Source of the DNA: Tetradesmus obliquus
Lineage: Eukaryota > Chlorophyta > Chlorophyceae > Sphaeropleales > Scenedesmaceae
Assembly (NCBI GenBank): GCA_030272155.1
Contig: CP126203.1
Coordinates: 3,720,001 to 3,784,000, forward strand
Length of the DNA: 64,000 nt
Direction: 5' to 3'
The position numbers and the translations under genes are program-made. Of this stretch, positions 25,101 through 36,459 are shown in pieces. Positions within the stretch are counted from its first letter, which is position 1, and every line of letters starts with the position of its first letter. A model generated the notes under the pieces. The model saw only the letters and a list, made by a program, of their open reading frames with translations. It searched no databases and had not been told where the DNA came from.

Positions 25101-26381
25101 GCTGCTGTTGATGAGGCGTCGTGTGGTGTGTCAGTGGCTGTGGCTGTGGGAGCCGCGGTCTGCTGCTGCTGCTGCTGCTGCTCTGGTGCGTCTGGTAGTA
25201 CTGGCATAAAGCCCAGGGGGCTGAAGGGTGTGCGCACTGCACGCTCGCCATGCTGTAGGGAAGCACAGAGGCAGGCCGAGGCACAGAGATACACAGATGT
25301 GTGGGTGGTGGATCTGGCGGCTGTGCAGTCTTCTGAACTGAGACACGTTGCAGGTACCGCAATCATGTACAGAGCAAGTATGAATGTACATCAAACTGCC
25401 AAACAGTCGACTGTGCTGAACTGTTCTGCATCACCTATCACTGCTTAACACAACGACCGTCAGGGGCAGCCACCCAAGCAGGCAAATGTGCAAGCAATGC
25501 TTGCACATTATGACCGGAGCATGTACAGCTGTGAACTTCAGCAGGAAACTGCAAGATTCATCGCACCTGCTCGCTGTGAGGCGGCTGGCATGCCTTGTGA
25601 GGCATCAGCCAGTTCTCCACTCCCCAGTGCAGTACGCAGTCGCTGCCAAAGTGGTCCGGCACCTCAACACGAACGTAGTAACAGCCGCCGTTGCTGCTGC
25701 TGCTGGTGCTGGCAGCAACGTCAGCAGCGTCCATGCTGCTTTCGGTGTCACTGTCTGCCTCGCTGCTGCTGCTGCTGCTGGGCTCGGGGGCCTCCCTGCT
25801 GATTGTAACTGTTACGCCGCAGTCAAACGTGGTGGCGCTCAGCTGCTGACCTGGCAGCGTTTGACTGCTGGCGCAAGCCTGCCAGGCTGCAGCAGCCAAG
25901 TCCGCAGCTGCAGCAGCTACTGCAGCCGCATCTAGCCGGGCAGCAGCCGCTAGTGCTGGCACATCAACCTCTGCAGGATTGCTGCTGGCTTCAGTGCTGG
26001 CAGCTGCAGCAGCAGCCGGCTTGCCGTTGCTGTGGCCGTTGCCGTTGCTGCGGCCGTTTGTGGCTGCTGCATGGCCGTTGCTGCTGCCGTTGGTGCTAAT
26101 GGTATGGTACGAGTGGCCGTTGCTGCCAGCCGGCGCGTGTGCTGTGCCGCCGCTGCTGTTGCGGATGTCAAGTGGTGCTGCTGCTGCTTCGGCTGCCTCT
26201 TGCGCCAGCTGCTCGGCTGTGAAAGTAACAACCTGGTTCTCTGAGAACGCTGCGCTCACATCCCGCTTGCTGCCACTGCTGCGGCAGATGCCAACAGCAC
26301 CGCGCTGTGTGCGGGATGCTGGCAAGCGCAGGGCGCTGCGGGCAGGCTGGCTGCTGCTGTATGTGCTGCGTTGCAGCGTGC
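16169..26381 (-). CDS. GWD: alpha-glucan water dikinase (starch phosphorylation), 19 exons
   Basis: Uses ATP to phosphorylate glucosyl residues of starch in the plastid, opening granules to degradation. Minus-strand exons: 26381-25567, 25252-24802, 24088-23973, 23542-23372, 23163-23042, 22766-22699, 21884-21752, 21451-21358, 21008-20859, 20407-20343, 20160-20064, 19864-19703, 19482-19216, 18944-18708, 18423-18058, 17799-17510, 17186-17117, 16899-16610, 16370-16169. All join in phase, about 1,389 residues, close to plant GWD. Diagnostic segments: EQWHQKLHQATSPEDVI, IPDGVVAVLTRSSTDVLSHV with the phosphohistidine His near residue 876, VVGAKACNLAKLRERLPEW, GVWASKWNHR, GLGETLVGNHPGRPL, RSDTNGEDLAGYAGAGLYD, DIEGVWLGGRFAVVQSRPQ. 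The N-terminal 270 residues are low-complexity; a weak carbohydrate-binding-like HWGVENW is present. The first exon is not fixed: an ATG at 26569 is a candidate. After SRPQ the frame either reads to a stop at 16004 or splices to a short last exon. Confidence 0.93.
20690..23890 (-). repeat. further GWD splice-junction copies in introns 3 to 9
   Basis: Exon-head copies upstream of the intact exon: 23666-23583 (for 23542), 21545-21509 (for 21451), 21145-21065 (for 21008). Exon-tail copies downstream of the intact exon: 23890-23839 (for 23973), 22976-22930 (for 23042), 20755-20690 (for 20859). A further tail copy lies at 20040-20014 (for 20064). Sequence identity ranges by eye from about 70% to over 95%. 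Confidence 0.88.
24100..24801 (-). repeat. GWD intron 2: four to five copies of exon 2 tail plus donor
   Basis: The end of exon 2 (GDLVEGVLAAEGGYEHWGLL through LLDNAEAAG, ending at 24802 before GTGGGC) recurs at about 24647-24537 and 24425-24325. Shorter copies lie at 24735-24705 and 24245-24207. All are downstream in the sense direction, and each ends in a possible donor. Confidence 0.93.
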
Positions 26382-26569
26382 CTGTAGCAAGAGGGCGGGC
26401 ACAGCAGTGCAGGATGCTCAGTGCAGCCGGTGAGAATAGAGCCAAGGTTGCAGGGCTGCAAGGACAGCATGCAGGATGCTTGCAGAAGAGCAGCACTGCA
26501 GCGGCTCGTTGTCACTGCATCAAGATTTGCTTGTCGCTTCGACATTTGCAGGGCCCTGAGTCGGTACAT

Positions 26570-27836
26570 GGCGAATATCCTGCCCCCATGGTGCCTTTGA
26601 CAGTTGGGTGGCGTTTTGAACGCAGAATCAAGCTGCGCACGCCAAGGTCTTCATGCAAGCATCAACGACGATGTAAAACACATAATGATAACAAACTTTG
26701 AGCATTCTGGTGAATCAGGTAGGCTATCACACACTCGGTGCCCGCCCTCATAGAGGCGTTCACTGACCGGGAAGTCCAAGAATGATGTGGCGTTCAGAAG
26801 CCGTTGAATAGAACATAGTCGCACCTTTAAGGCCATGATCAGGCCTCAAGAAGGCGCGCTGCATCTTTCAGCAAGGCGCTGCCGTCCCTGGATCGTGTGC
26901 TTGCCTCGGCTGATATTGCGCTTTCGCTAGACACCAGTAAAGTGTACGCTTTGAGCCGCAAACACTGGCGCACCGTGCCCACCGAGGCAGTTGTTGCTGG
27001 TGAGTCCTCAGTTGCCTTCTGTCGGAACAAGGAAGAAGTATGTGATTGAATTACTTGTTTGTAAGATGTAATATTCTCGAAAGAGGACACGTTGCAAGGG
27101 GTGGCGAGATCGACAGAAACGGGTCAGGCGCGCAAGATGAGTCCCTCTGCCGAGCAGGAGAATAAGATAATGCCAGCGCCTCCCTGAACAAGAAGGTACA
27201 ACAGTCGCGGCCAACACCTACATCGTTGTGCTAGACACTCGAGCAAATATCTGATGGGTTCTTGACGAGGGTTTCAAAGCCCATCGAGCGCTCAACGGGA
27301 GCAAATAACGCGTTTGGAACCCAAGTAAACACTTTTCTTCAACAAATGCGCCAGGAAACACCTGTTCTGCAGCCTGTGAATGTGTAGTCGTCAGGCAAAT
27401 CGTATCCCTGTTGCAGTGCCTCCTCACAGACACGCCGTGTGCTTACTACGTAGTGGCGACAGCAGCCCTTACTTGCAAAAATGCCAGATTTACAACTTCA
27501 AGAGCCACACACAAGCAGGTGTACAGTAGTGGACTCTCTTTTCCAAGGAGCAAGCATCAACATTGGCTGCAGCCTGCACCTGGTTGCTGGCCGCTGCTGC
27601 ACACGCTTGATTGAGCTGCTGTGCAGCGTCGTTGATAGTTGAACAAAACATTGAGTAATAATCAAGCTTGCTTCCAAAGGAAAACCAAGCTGCAGCAAGT
27701 TCTGTTATGGCAGTGTAGGGTAGGTCTTTGGACAGGACGTGCAGTACAGCAGTACTAGACCAATGGAGCCTGCAGGCAGCTCACACACGGCCATGCGGTC
27801 TGGTGTTATGCTTTGATTTCAGTTCCTGCTGCAACC
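26570..27836. other. composition island with coding-like patches, no gene assigned
   Basis: From about 26560 to 27430 CAG/CTG triplets nearly vanish and composition is more balanced than in the flanks. Plus-strand patches read like decayed protein: VPALIEAFTDREVQ (26730s) and LDRVLASADIALSLDTSKVY then SRKHWRTVPTE (26880s-26990), the latter ending at a good donor (GTGAGT at about 27000). A later patch, FLTRVSKPIERSTG, ends at a stop near 27388. Stops separate the patches. I do not recognise a family; an old inserted gene or transposon remnant is possible. Confidence 0.35.
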
Positions 27837-30800
27837 ATGCGTGCCACAACTCTGCAGAAGGCAGGGCCAGGAAAAGATGGAGCACATGAAGAGGGCCTGT
27901 GGGCAGTATCATGGCTTCCAGGCCACAGCCAGCTGATCACAGGTTCTGTCGACGAAACGGTCAAACTGTGGTCAACAGCAGACGACGAGCTGAAGTGCAG
28001 CCACACCTATACGGGCCAAGCACTCGGCGTCGTGAGCTTGGACGTCGATCCCACCGGGCGATACGCAGTGTCCAGCTCGCTAGACAGCACTGTACGTGTC
28101 TTCGGACTAGACGAAGACAAGAGCGTGAAGCACTTGATAGAGCGCCAACCCACGGAGACCTGGGGCACTGCCTTTGGCACAGTCACGCCAGACAGTACAC
28201 AGATCGCTGTTGCGGGAGGCAGCAAAGGCCAGGCCTTTGTGTATAAAGGCAGCGGCGAGGAACCTGCTCAGGAGCTGGCGCTGGATCTGCCTCAGGTGAG
28301 CAGCAGGCTATGCAGCAGCAGCTACTACTGCTGCTGCTGTTGTCCTGCAAGCAGCAGCAGCAGTTGAGGTGAAGTCAGCCTTGACTGGGCTGTATGGTCA
28401 TGCAGCGGGACAGTAAGCTTGTGCAGGGGCGGCCGTAGCTTTGGTTATGAGTGTGCAACAGGAATGCCAGGGCTCGTGCACATTGAGCGCTCGCATGCAG
28501 GCAACACTGGCTGCACAACCGCAAGCAGCAGCCCCAGCAGATGCAGCTAAATTCTTTGTGGCCTTCATTTTGATGTTTTGATGCACGCGGAAGGTAGCCA
28601 TGCATCAGCAACAACTAAAAACAGCTGTGCCCCATCATGCACCTGTTGCATTGTGCACTGGTGTGCAACAGCTGCAGCACGTGCATTCTGGTTGTACATC
28701 ACCCTAGGAACAGGATGCAGACACCACACTGCATGCCTATCACCCATGGATCATGCAGGCATATTTTTCGCAGTCATGTACGGTACCGCATGCACCTGCT
28801 CAATGTGCGTTGAATCGTACCTGAGCATTAGCCCCAGCAGCAGGAGATTGAAAATCAGGCATCCACTCGACTATTTGGAACCTTGAACGCACGTACATGC
28901 ACACAAGCAGGCAGCCCCACTCTACTCACTCACACTTCCACCAGCAGCTGTTTGTTTGTGTCAGCGTTGCATGGTCACGCCTGTGTTGCTCCTTCCGCCA
29001 GTCATGCAGCGGAGGGCTTGGAGCGCAAGCAGCGCTGCGTGCTGTGTGCGAATAGCACCTCCCTTGTACTCCTGCCTGCCCTGAGTGGTATCTACTTTAT
29101 AACTGCCATTTCAAATCACAGGCCGAGGCCTCAGGGCCGCGCAAGGAGCGCTTTGTGCTGTGTGTCACATTCTCTCCAGACCGCCAGCTGCTGGCAGCAG
29201 GGGCAATGGACGGCAGCGTGGCGGTGTGGGACCTGCTCACATTTTTCTGCATCCCTCCTCTCTTGTTTTGTCACTGTTCTTGCAGAGCCGGAGGTGCAGC
29301 AAGCATGGAGTTGCTCTGTCTGCAACTTCTGCGCATTTGTTTGCCGCTTTGCAGGCGGAGGCCTCAGGCGCGCGCAAAGAGCGCTTTGTCTTATGTGTGG
29401 CTTTCAGCCCGGACCGCCAGCTGCTGGCAGCGGGGGCCATGGACGGCAGCGTGGCGGTGTGGGACCTGGCGGCTGGCGGGCAGCTGCTGCACATAGGCGG
29501 GCTCAAGGGGCACCACAAGCCCGTGCGCAGCCTGGCCTTCACCCCAGGTTGGTGTTTGTCGGTTTTTTTATGGGGGTGTTTGGTAATGCATCCCAAGTAA
29601 TCTGCCCTCAACTCAAGGATATGTGAGCTGAAGGGGCACACAAGCCGGTGCGCAGCCTGGCGTTCACGCGTGGTGCGTGCGGTGTCAGGTCTTTCATGTT
29701 GGAAAGCCACACAGCTGTGCCCCAAGTACCACATAGCCGGGCTCAAGGGGCACCACAAGCCCGTGCGCAGCCTGGCCTTCACCCCAGGTGCGTGGTGGGT
29801 TTTTTGAATCTGAATAAATGGAATGATATATCCCAGGTGCGTGGGTTGAACATCTTTTGGCCTATAACAGCAGTGTGCCTCAAGTGCACGTGAGTCACAG
29901 GGTTGATGGTGATGAACTCGAAGCCGTGCAGGAAGTATCTGGTGACTGCAGCGGTGCACAAAGAAAGGGGTTTAGCAATGAGTGCGGCACACGCCGTGTG
30001 GCACACGGGTGGCTGCGATGAGGTGCTGCTGCTGCTGCTGCGGCTGCTGTGGCCGCTGTGGCCGCAACTCGAGGGTTTTGGCGTCGATGCTGCTTGCACT
30101 TGCTGGATGATGCTGTGCCTGTGGAGTAGCATTGCAGTCCTGCACATGGCAACAGGGGCAGCAGTCCATACGCAAGATACATGCAGGCAATGCTGTGAAT
30201 GTTACCTGCTGCTGCTGACCGCCAAGATGACATGCAGGCAGTGATCAGTATGTCGCATGCTGCTGCCGTTACCGGACTTCAAGCTTCTGCTGACCCCCTC
30301 TGATGGCATTCAGGCAAGGCTGAGTATGACAACTGCTGCCGCCGCTGCTGCTGCTGCTGCTGCTGCCGCCGCCACCGCAGACTCCAAGCTGCTGCTGACC
30401 GCATGTGACGACATGCACGCCAACCTCTACGACGTGCACCAGGGCGCGCTCATAGACGCATTCTCAGGTGCGTGTGGCTTATGCAAGTGATTCTCAGGTG
30501 CGCAAGTGAGATTCCTGCAAGTGAGATCCTGCAAGTGAGATTCCTGCAAGTGAGATTTCTGCAGTGAGATTCCTGCAAGTGAGATTATCAGGTGCGTGTG
30601 GCTTATGCAAGTGCATTCTCAGGTGCGTGTGGCTTATGCAAATGAGATTCGGTCTGGCTGATAAGGGCATGTTTACTAAAGTATGTGTGTGCGTCAGGGC
30701 TTGCTAGCCGCTAGCACAACACCACCAAGTGCACAGCCAGGCTAGGTGGTGTCATGCTCCTGTTTTAAGCTCTTGCTCAGCGACACGGCTGTTGTATGGC

Positions 30801-31607
30801 TCGCATGCAGTCTATGTATACCTATGGCTGCTGCTGCTGCTGCTGCTGCTGCTGCAGGGCACGAGTCCTGGGTGCTGGATGTAGCGGTGCACCCGGAGGG
30901 GGCAGTGTTCGCCACAGCCAGCAGCGACGCCAAGGTGTGTGGCAGCCTACAGCACAAACATCAGCAGCAGATTCAGTGCTGGCAGCTGGAGAGCCAGCTT
31001 CATCATGTTGTGTGGTCCCCTGCAGCAGCAATTTCAGTGCTTCAGGCTCTGCAACTGCTGGCAGCAAAGCCTGTTTGTAGCATCTGGTATTGCGTGCAGC
31101 AGCATGTAGCCACAGCCTGTGGCAGACCAGCATCGACCTCTCAATGCTGCACACTGACTGCTGCTGCTGCTGCTGCTCCTGCTGCTCCAGGTCAAGCTGT
31201 GGGAGCTGTCCAGTCGCAGCCTGGTGCAGACCATCAGCGAGCACACAGACCAGGTGTGTGTGGGGGGGGGGGGGGCTGGGCCTTCAGCAGCTCTGCTGCT
31301 ACTGCTGTTCATCCTGCCGATGCTGCTGTTGTGTTACACATGAAGAAGTGGTGCTTCTTGACGTATTGCAGGTCACTGGCTGCTGGCTGATAGCCTTGCT
31401 TGCTTGCTCCCTGTTAGCTGGCTGAGTAGCATGTGTATCACAAAGTTGTCATGGTACTTCCAGCAGTTTGTGGTGTCAGCGCTGCTGTGTTGCTGCTGCT
31501 GATGCTGCTGCCACTGCCAGGTGTGGAGCTGTGCTTTCAGCAGCGACGGCAGCAGGCTGGCCAGTGTGGGAGATGACAAGCAGCTGGTGGTGTACAGTGT
31601 GGCTTAA
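27837..31607 (+). CDS. WD40 protein of the WDR61/SKI8/VIP3 type, 6 exons, 321 aa
   Basis: WDR61/SKI8 proteins are seven-bladed WD40 propellers acting in the cytosolic SKI mRNA-decay complex and the nuclear PAF1 transcription complex. Exons 27837-28295, 29355-29547, 30381-30467, 30858-30934, 31191-31253 and 31521-31607 (TAA) join in phase to 321 residues, near the family's 300-320. Start ATG follows GCAACC. Blade motifs in order: HEEGLWAVSWLPGH, GSVDETVKLW, SSSLDSTVRVFGLDED, GAMDGSVAVWDL, KGHHKPVRSLAFTPDSKLLL, SGHESWVLDVAVHPEG, SSDAKVKLWELSSRS, EHTDQVWSCAFSSDGSRLAS, VGDDKQLVVYSVA. Family assignment rests on order, length and the SWVLDVAVHP and HTDQVW segments. Head copies of exon 2 (29122) and tail copies follow the echo pattern. 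Confidence 0.9.
29122..29788 (+). repeat. WDR61-like gene: copies of exon 2 head and tail
   Basis: 29122-29232 repeats the exon 2 head (AEASGPRKERFVLCV to VAVWDL) with its acceptor, upstream of the intact exon at 29355. The tail (KGHHKPVRSLAFTPG and donor) is repeated at about 29629-29672 and 29739-29788, downstream. The first copy has no donor after VAVWDL and could not stand alone. Confidence 0.93.
30281..30645 (+). repeat. WDR61-like gene: exon 3 head echo and donor-side microduplications
   Basis: 30281-30315 is a decayed copy of the exon 3 head (compare 30377-30425). After the donor at 30468 the segment ATTCTCAGGTGCGTGTGGCT recurs near 30592 and 30604-30630, and GATTCCTGCAAGTGA-type units repeat about six times between 30500 and 30590. 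Confidence 0.8.
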
Positions 31608-31930
31608 ACCCTTGGCAGCCAGCCTAAACCCTGGTGTTGTGCAGCCTGGCTAAACCCCTTGGCAGCACGCCTGAATCTTGGCGAGCACAGCCTGGCTGAA
31701 ATCCTTGGCAGCAGGCTCAAACCCTGGTGCTGTGCAGCCTGGCTTAAACCCCTTGACAGCAGGCTAGCAAGTGGTGGTGACAAACAGCAACCTTTGGTAG
31801 ACAGCGTGGCGTAGGGTTTGCTTGAAGAGGCATAGGGTCCAGTGCAGCATTGCTGCTAGTGCTTGCTGTTGCAGGCTGGCCAGTATGGAAGGAAGACAAG
31901 CAGCTGGCGGTGACTAGCGTGGCGTATAAT
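31608..31930 (+). repeat. repeated segments in the WDR61-like 3' UTR
   Basis: Units of the form CTTGGCAGCANGCT-AAACCCTGG recur about five times between 31600 and 31760. 31873-31925 is a decayed copy of the last coding segment (GCAGGCTGGCCAGT to GTGGCG). Confidence 0.75.
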
Positions 31931-31936
31931 CCAGAC

Positions 31937-31941
31937 TGTAA
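31937..31941 (+). terminator. candidate polyadenylation signal TGTAA for the WDR61-like gene
   Basis: TGTAA is the usual chlorophyte polyadenylation signal. This one lies 330 bases after the stop, beyond the 3' UTR repeats. Position only; no transcript evidence. Confidence 0.3.
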
Positions 31942-32111
31942 TCGCTGCTGCTGCCGCTGCCGATCCATGCAGCTGTGATGTAGATGCTTCTTGATCAGTG
32001 TTGGATCTATGTTGTGAGTGGTCAGCTGCAGATTCGATGGTGTCGGCATCATTGCATTGCTGCAAGTACTACATCATTGAGTAGTTGCGATGATGCTTTG
32101 GTGAGTGGGGG

Positions 32112-32641
32112 CCGTGCTGTCACTGCCGTGGTGTCACTGCCGTGGTGTCACTGTTGCGGTGTCACTGCCACGTTGTCACTGCCATGGTGTCACCGCAGTG
32201 GTGTGACTGCCATGGTGCCACCGAAGTAGTGTGACTGCCATGGTGTCACCGCCGTGGTGTCACGGCAGTGGTGCCACCGCCAATATGTCACCGCAGTGGT
32301 GTGACTGCCATGGTGACACCGCAGTGGTGTCACCGCCGTGGTGTGACTGCCATGGTGTCACCGCCGTGGTGTCACCGCCGTGGTGTCACCGCAATGGTGT
32401 CACCGCAGTGGTGTCGCCGCCATGGTGTCACCGCCATGGTGTCACCGCAGTGGTGTGACTGCCATGGTGTCACCGCATTGGTGTGACTGCCATGGTGTCA
32501 CTGCAGTGGTGTGGCTGCCATGGTGTCACCGCAGTGGTGTCGCCGCCGTGGTGTCACCGCAATGATTTCACCGCAGTGGTGTCGCCGCCATGGTGTCACC
32601 GCAGTGGTGTGACTGCCATGGTGTCACCGCAGTGGTGTCGG
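32112..32641. repeat. 15-bp minisatellite, about 35 units
   Basis: The unit is close to GTGGTGTCACCGCCA, with variation at a few positions (CACTGC/CACCGC, CCATGG/CAGTGG/CCGTGG). Because 15 is a multiple of 3, long open frames appear on the plus strand with pentapeptide repeats of the type VSPPW-C-H; I treat these as by-products. Edges: about 32112 and 32641. Confidence 0.97.
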
Positions 32642-34157
32642 GGCAGCTGGCATTATAGATGCGATGTTGTCAGGTTGCCCCGGCGCAGCTGCCAGTTGCT
32701 GTGCTGTGACATGCTATATCGTAGTGTGACATGGTGTGATTTGAGATATGTCACCAGTGGCACGGTACCATGCATGGTGCAGGGCTATGTGAGCATGTTG
32801 ACACCATTGATGGCCTTGTGAGTACGCATTAGGTTGCTTGTTATGTATGACCTGCATGCATGTTGTAACCCGTGAAACATGTTGAGCCGTTGGATGATGA
32901 TATTGTTGATGCTCACTGAGATGGTGTCTCTAGTTACACAAGGGACATCGTGCTAGCCTCTGTTGCGTCCGTTGGGCACGTGCACGCTCATCAGGTCCCT
33001 TGCCCTCCTAGGAGGTCACTGGTCAAACCTGGTCAAAAACCCTATGTGGCCAAGGTACACACCAACCCCTGCCAACGTTGGGGCGTTAATGCACTTGCAA
33101 CTCCTGTCTGCAGGTGCGCCGCGCGCATGCCTCAACCGTTGGCCGTGTGCAAACAGAACACACCGCACACCGCAGTGCCCCATGGACATGCTGTTGCACT
33201 GCTCGGACGTCCGAGTAATGGGTAGGGTTCAGGCGTGGCAGGCGCCTCAACACTAACCACCCTAAGCCTTAGGGTTTGAAACCCCAACCTCTGTTCTCTT
33301 CGCCCGTTCATACTCGTCTCCTGCTTTCAGCAGTGCCACTATCAAAAGATACGATGTGGGTGATCACGAAGCCATATCGCTGCATTCAGCGCATCACAAT
33401 GCATGTTGTTGCCTGACACCTCGCCTGGCATGCATCAAAGCAGTTCAAAGCTAGTCAAAGCAGTTCAGACAGGCATAGATCACAGCAAACTGTATCGGAA
33501 GCAAGCACGCCGGCCGCACTGCTGGCATGCATGGTTCATCCAAAAGCATGTGTTCATGTAACGCCTGCATCAGGCATATGCTGTGACGTGCTGGTGCACG
33601 TGACACATGCCATGTGTCTCGCTATGTACCTTAGCATAGCATAGTGTAACAAGTTCATGAGTTCAACTACGCAAATGGCACGTGCACCAGCAAGGCCATG
33701 CAGCACCCCATGCGAGGACACTTCCCGCAGCACATGCAAATCCGTATGCACATAATCACACACCAGCAGGAAGGCCGCCCGTTCAATTCTTATGCACGAG
33801 CTATATTTTTAACAGTTATTATCAACTGTTTTATCAACTGTAGCATCAATTGCAACCTACACATGCGGGTGTTCAAAACAAGCGGACCCCACAACCACAG
33901 GTACACCCTGCCAAGCTGTGGCTCCTGTGCAAGCAGCACCTGCTTTTGCACCCCTTCACCCGGAGCAGCACGTTCACACCATCACATCACTAAGTTGATA
34001 CTGCAGACCAACCAAAACCAAAACAAACACACCAGCAGCAGCAGAGCATGACAGGCCATGCCCACGCCAGGTCTGATGACTCAGCCTCTCCTTTACGGTG
34101 AACTCTTGAGGGATTTATTTTGAAAGGGATTTATTTTTGTTGCGGCTGCATGCTGGC
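32642..34157. other. no gene seen
   Basis: Short open frames only, none with conserved motifs. Moderately AT-richer than the flanks. It separates the minisatellite from the 3' end of the minus-strand gene at 34158. Confidence 0.4.
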
Positions 34158-34285
34158 TTACTTTGGGAACGCACTGCCGCCCTGGGCTGCATAGCAGTGC
34201 CTGTTGGGAATGTGCAGCTTGGCTGTAGCAGTGCCCACGCCGCTTATAATCTCAGTTGTCAAGGTGCCTGAGGCCCCCGCAAACT

Positions 34286-34321
<36 letters not shown>

Positions 34322-35743
34322 GCAGCAGCAGCAGCGGCAGCAGCAGCAGCAGCATATGTAAATCTTAGTCGTCAAGGTGCCAGAGGCGCCTGCAAACTGC
34401 AGCAGCAGCAGCGGCAGCAGCAGCATATGTAAATCTCAGTCGTCAAGGTGCCAGAGGCCCCTGCGAACTGCAGCAGCAGGCAGGGCAGGGCATGTGAGAA
34501 TACACATGGGGGGCTTCTGGTCCAGGATTGCTTGCAGGATTGCTTCCAGGTGCGTTGTTGTGCATTTACCATGCCTAAAACTGTCATTTTTTTACATGTG
34601 CTGTACATTTTATGAGTGGTGTCGTCGTATGATGCGTGAAGCCTCGTGTGTTGCGCCAAAAGTAAAAATGTCTTGAGCTGCCAAAACAGCTGAATCTGCT
34701 GGCCAGCTGTAGCTGGTGGTGCCAAACTGTGAGACTGAAACATACATTCAAGCAGGTATGCATCTAGAAGGCTGCTGTCTGCTGTAGGCTGCTATGGAGA
34801 GGGGAAGTTTGCATGTGGGTCTGACACCACCTTAGATGCCATTATGGTAAACCCTAAACCCTGATCCTACACCCAAACCCTAGAGCCACACCAGGGTCAA
34901 CACATTGTTCTGAGACTGAGAAGCTGCTGTGCTGCTGAGTGACTCAGGAGCCAGACAAGGTTCATGGGGTCCAGCAAGAACCCAAATCAATGAAGAAATT
35001 ATTCAAATTATATTACATCAAGAAGCTGCTGTGCTGCTCAGTGACTCACCGAGCCAGAGCCGCCAGTGACGGTGGCATCGCCTCGGACCGCAGCAGCCTG
35101 TGCAGCACATGAACACACACACAGAGCATTGTCCGGCCGCCAATGCTGTCACAGTATATGCAGCAAAGCAGCTTCCATAAGCAAGAACAACTGCAAATCC
35201 CAGGGACTCAAGTTGAATGAATCCAACATAACTCAGCAGAGCATCCAGCACTGCTGGCCTACTATTGCAGCACACATGAGCACTGCAATGATGATGTTGC
35301 AGCCTGGACCTCCGCTAAACTGGCTTGAGCTGCGGATGAAGTTGCAATACTGTGCCTCGAACAAAGCGGCTCATCATTGCTGCTGCCGTAATCGCTGGCT
35401 GGTGGTAAACAGGGAGGAACAGCCTCAATGCAAGGGAGTTGATAGGATATTTGGGTAGATGCTGACAAGATACTACAGCACACTGCGGAGGTGCATGCGC
35501 AAGCAGCGCCACGTGGCACTAACAACAGTGTGGTCGCCCCTCATTACGGCAACAACTTGATCCACCATGGCACCTGTCATCGATTCCCCAAAAACAGCGA
35601 GGTTACCGGTATGTAGCCTCCAACATCTGAAATGCGAAATGTGGATGCCGCATCAACACTCACCGGTTCTGAGAAGTCGTAGATCAGGTTGCCAGAGCTG
35701 ATGAGCCAGCCATTGTACTTGTCACCAGCAAACTGCAGCAGCA

Positions 35744-35775
<32 letters not shown>

Positions 35776-36389
35776 GGCAGCAGCAGCAAGACAGATGAGT
35801 CAGCCGTTGTACTTGCCACCAGCAAACTGCAGTGCGTGCATGTGGGTAGTTGTCAGCACAGTACAGTGTAGTGCAAGCAGGTACATGTATGCAGCAGCAG
35901 CAGCGGCAGCAGCGGCAGGAAGGGCACAGCAGCAGCACCAGCGGCAGCAGCAGCAGCACCACCACCACCACCACCACCACCAGCTGCAGCATGCTGCTGC
36001 TGCTAGCAGCAGCAGCAGCAGCAGCAGCCATTTGCACATCTGGTCCAACGTCACAGCAAACAACACTGGTGCAGCGGCCAGCAATGCCAGGCTCTGCACA
36101 CTCTGTATGTGATAGTAGCTCAGTGCCGTGCTGCGAGCCGAGCGCAGCAGCACAGCAGAGCAAACAGAAGGGCGAGGTACACAGCACGCTCAGCACACAG
36201 AGATCTCTGTGTAGATCTTGATCTACTAGCGGTTACTGTGCAGCGGCTGTCGCAGATGTTCCACTCACTTTGTTGTGGATGAAGACGTTTGCGATGCGGA
36301 TGTCACCGCCAGGCTGGTCCATGATGATGGCGTTGGTGGTGGCGGCGCCTGCGATGACATCAGGCTGGCCATCGAGGTGGATGTTGAAG
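34158..36389 (-). CDS. small protein with a dirigent-like C-terminal pattern, 4 exons seen, 5' end open
   Basis: Minus-strand exons 36389-36269, 35732-35664, 35097-35050 and 34283-34158 (TAA) join in phase and give about 121 residues: NIHLDGQPDVIAG, GGDIRIANVFIHNK, GDKYNGWLISSGNLIYDFSE, VRGDATVTGGSGSFAGASGT, then LTTEIISGVGTATAKLHI. The GGSGSFAGASGTLTTE run followed by alternating strand residues recalls the last strands of dirigent or allene-oxide-cyclase-like barrels (weak resemblance). The start is unresolved. An ATG (36397-36395) lies in the palindrome TGCATGCA, overlapping a plus-strand ATG; alternatively earlier exons lie beyond the CAG tract, inside the kinase gene. Its introns end in CTG-rich tracts and carry head echoes. 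Confidence 0.6.
34370..35827 (-). repeat. exon-head echoes in the dirigent-like gene
   Basis: The head of the last exon (TTTGCGGGGGCCTCAGGCAC, intact at 34283) recurs at about 34472-34440 and 34402-34370. The head of the second exon (TTTGCTGGTGACAAGTAC, intact at 35732) recurs at 35827-35795. A decayed copy of the third exon lies at about 35556-35527. All lie upstream in the sense direction. Confidence 0.88.
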
Positions 36390-36395
36390 CTGTGC

Positions 36396-36397
36396 AT

Positions 36398-36459
<62 letters not shown>

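Noticed and set aside
32231-32565. Repetitive protein of VSPPWCH type
   Set aside because: Explained by the 15-bp minisatellite, whose length keeps any frame open; no start context, no homologous motif.
34848-34890. Interstitial telomere-like CCCTAAA motifs
   Set aside because: Only two or three loose matches, not a tandem array.
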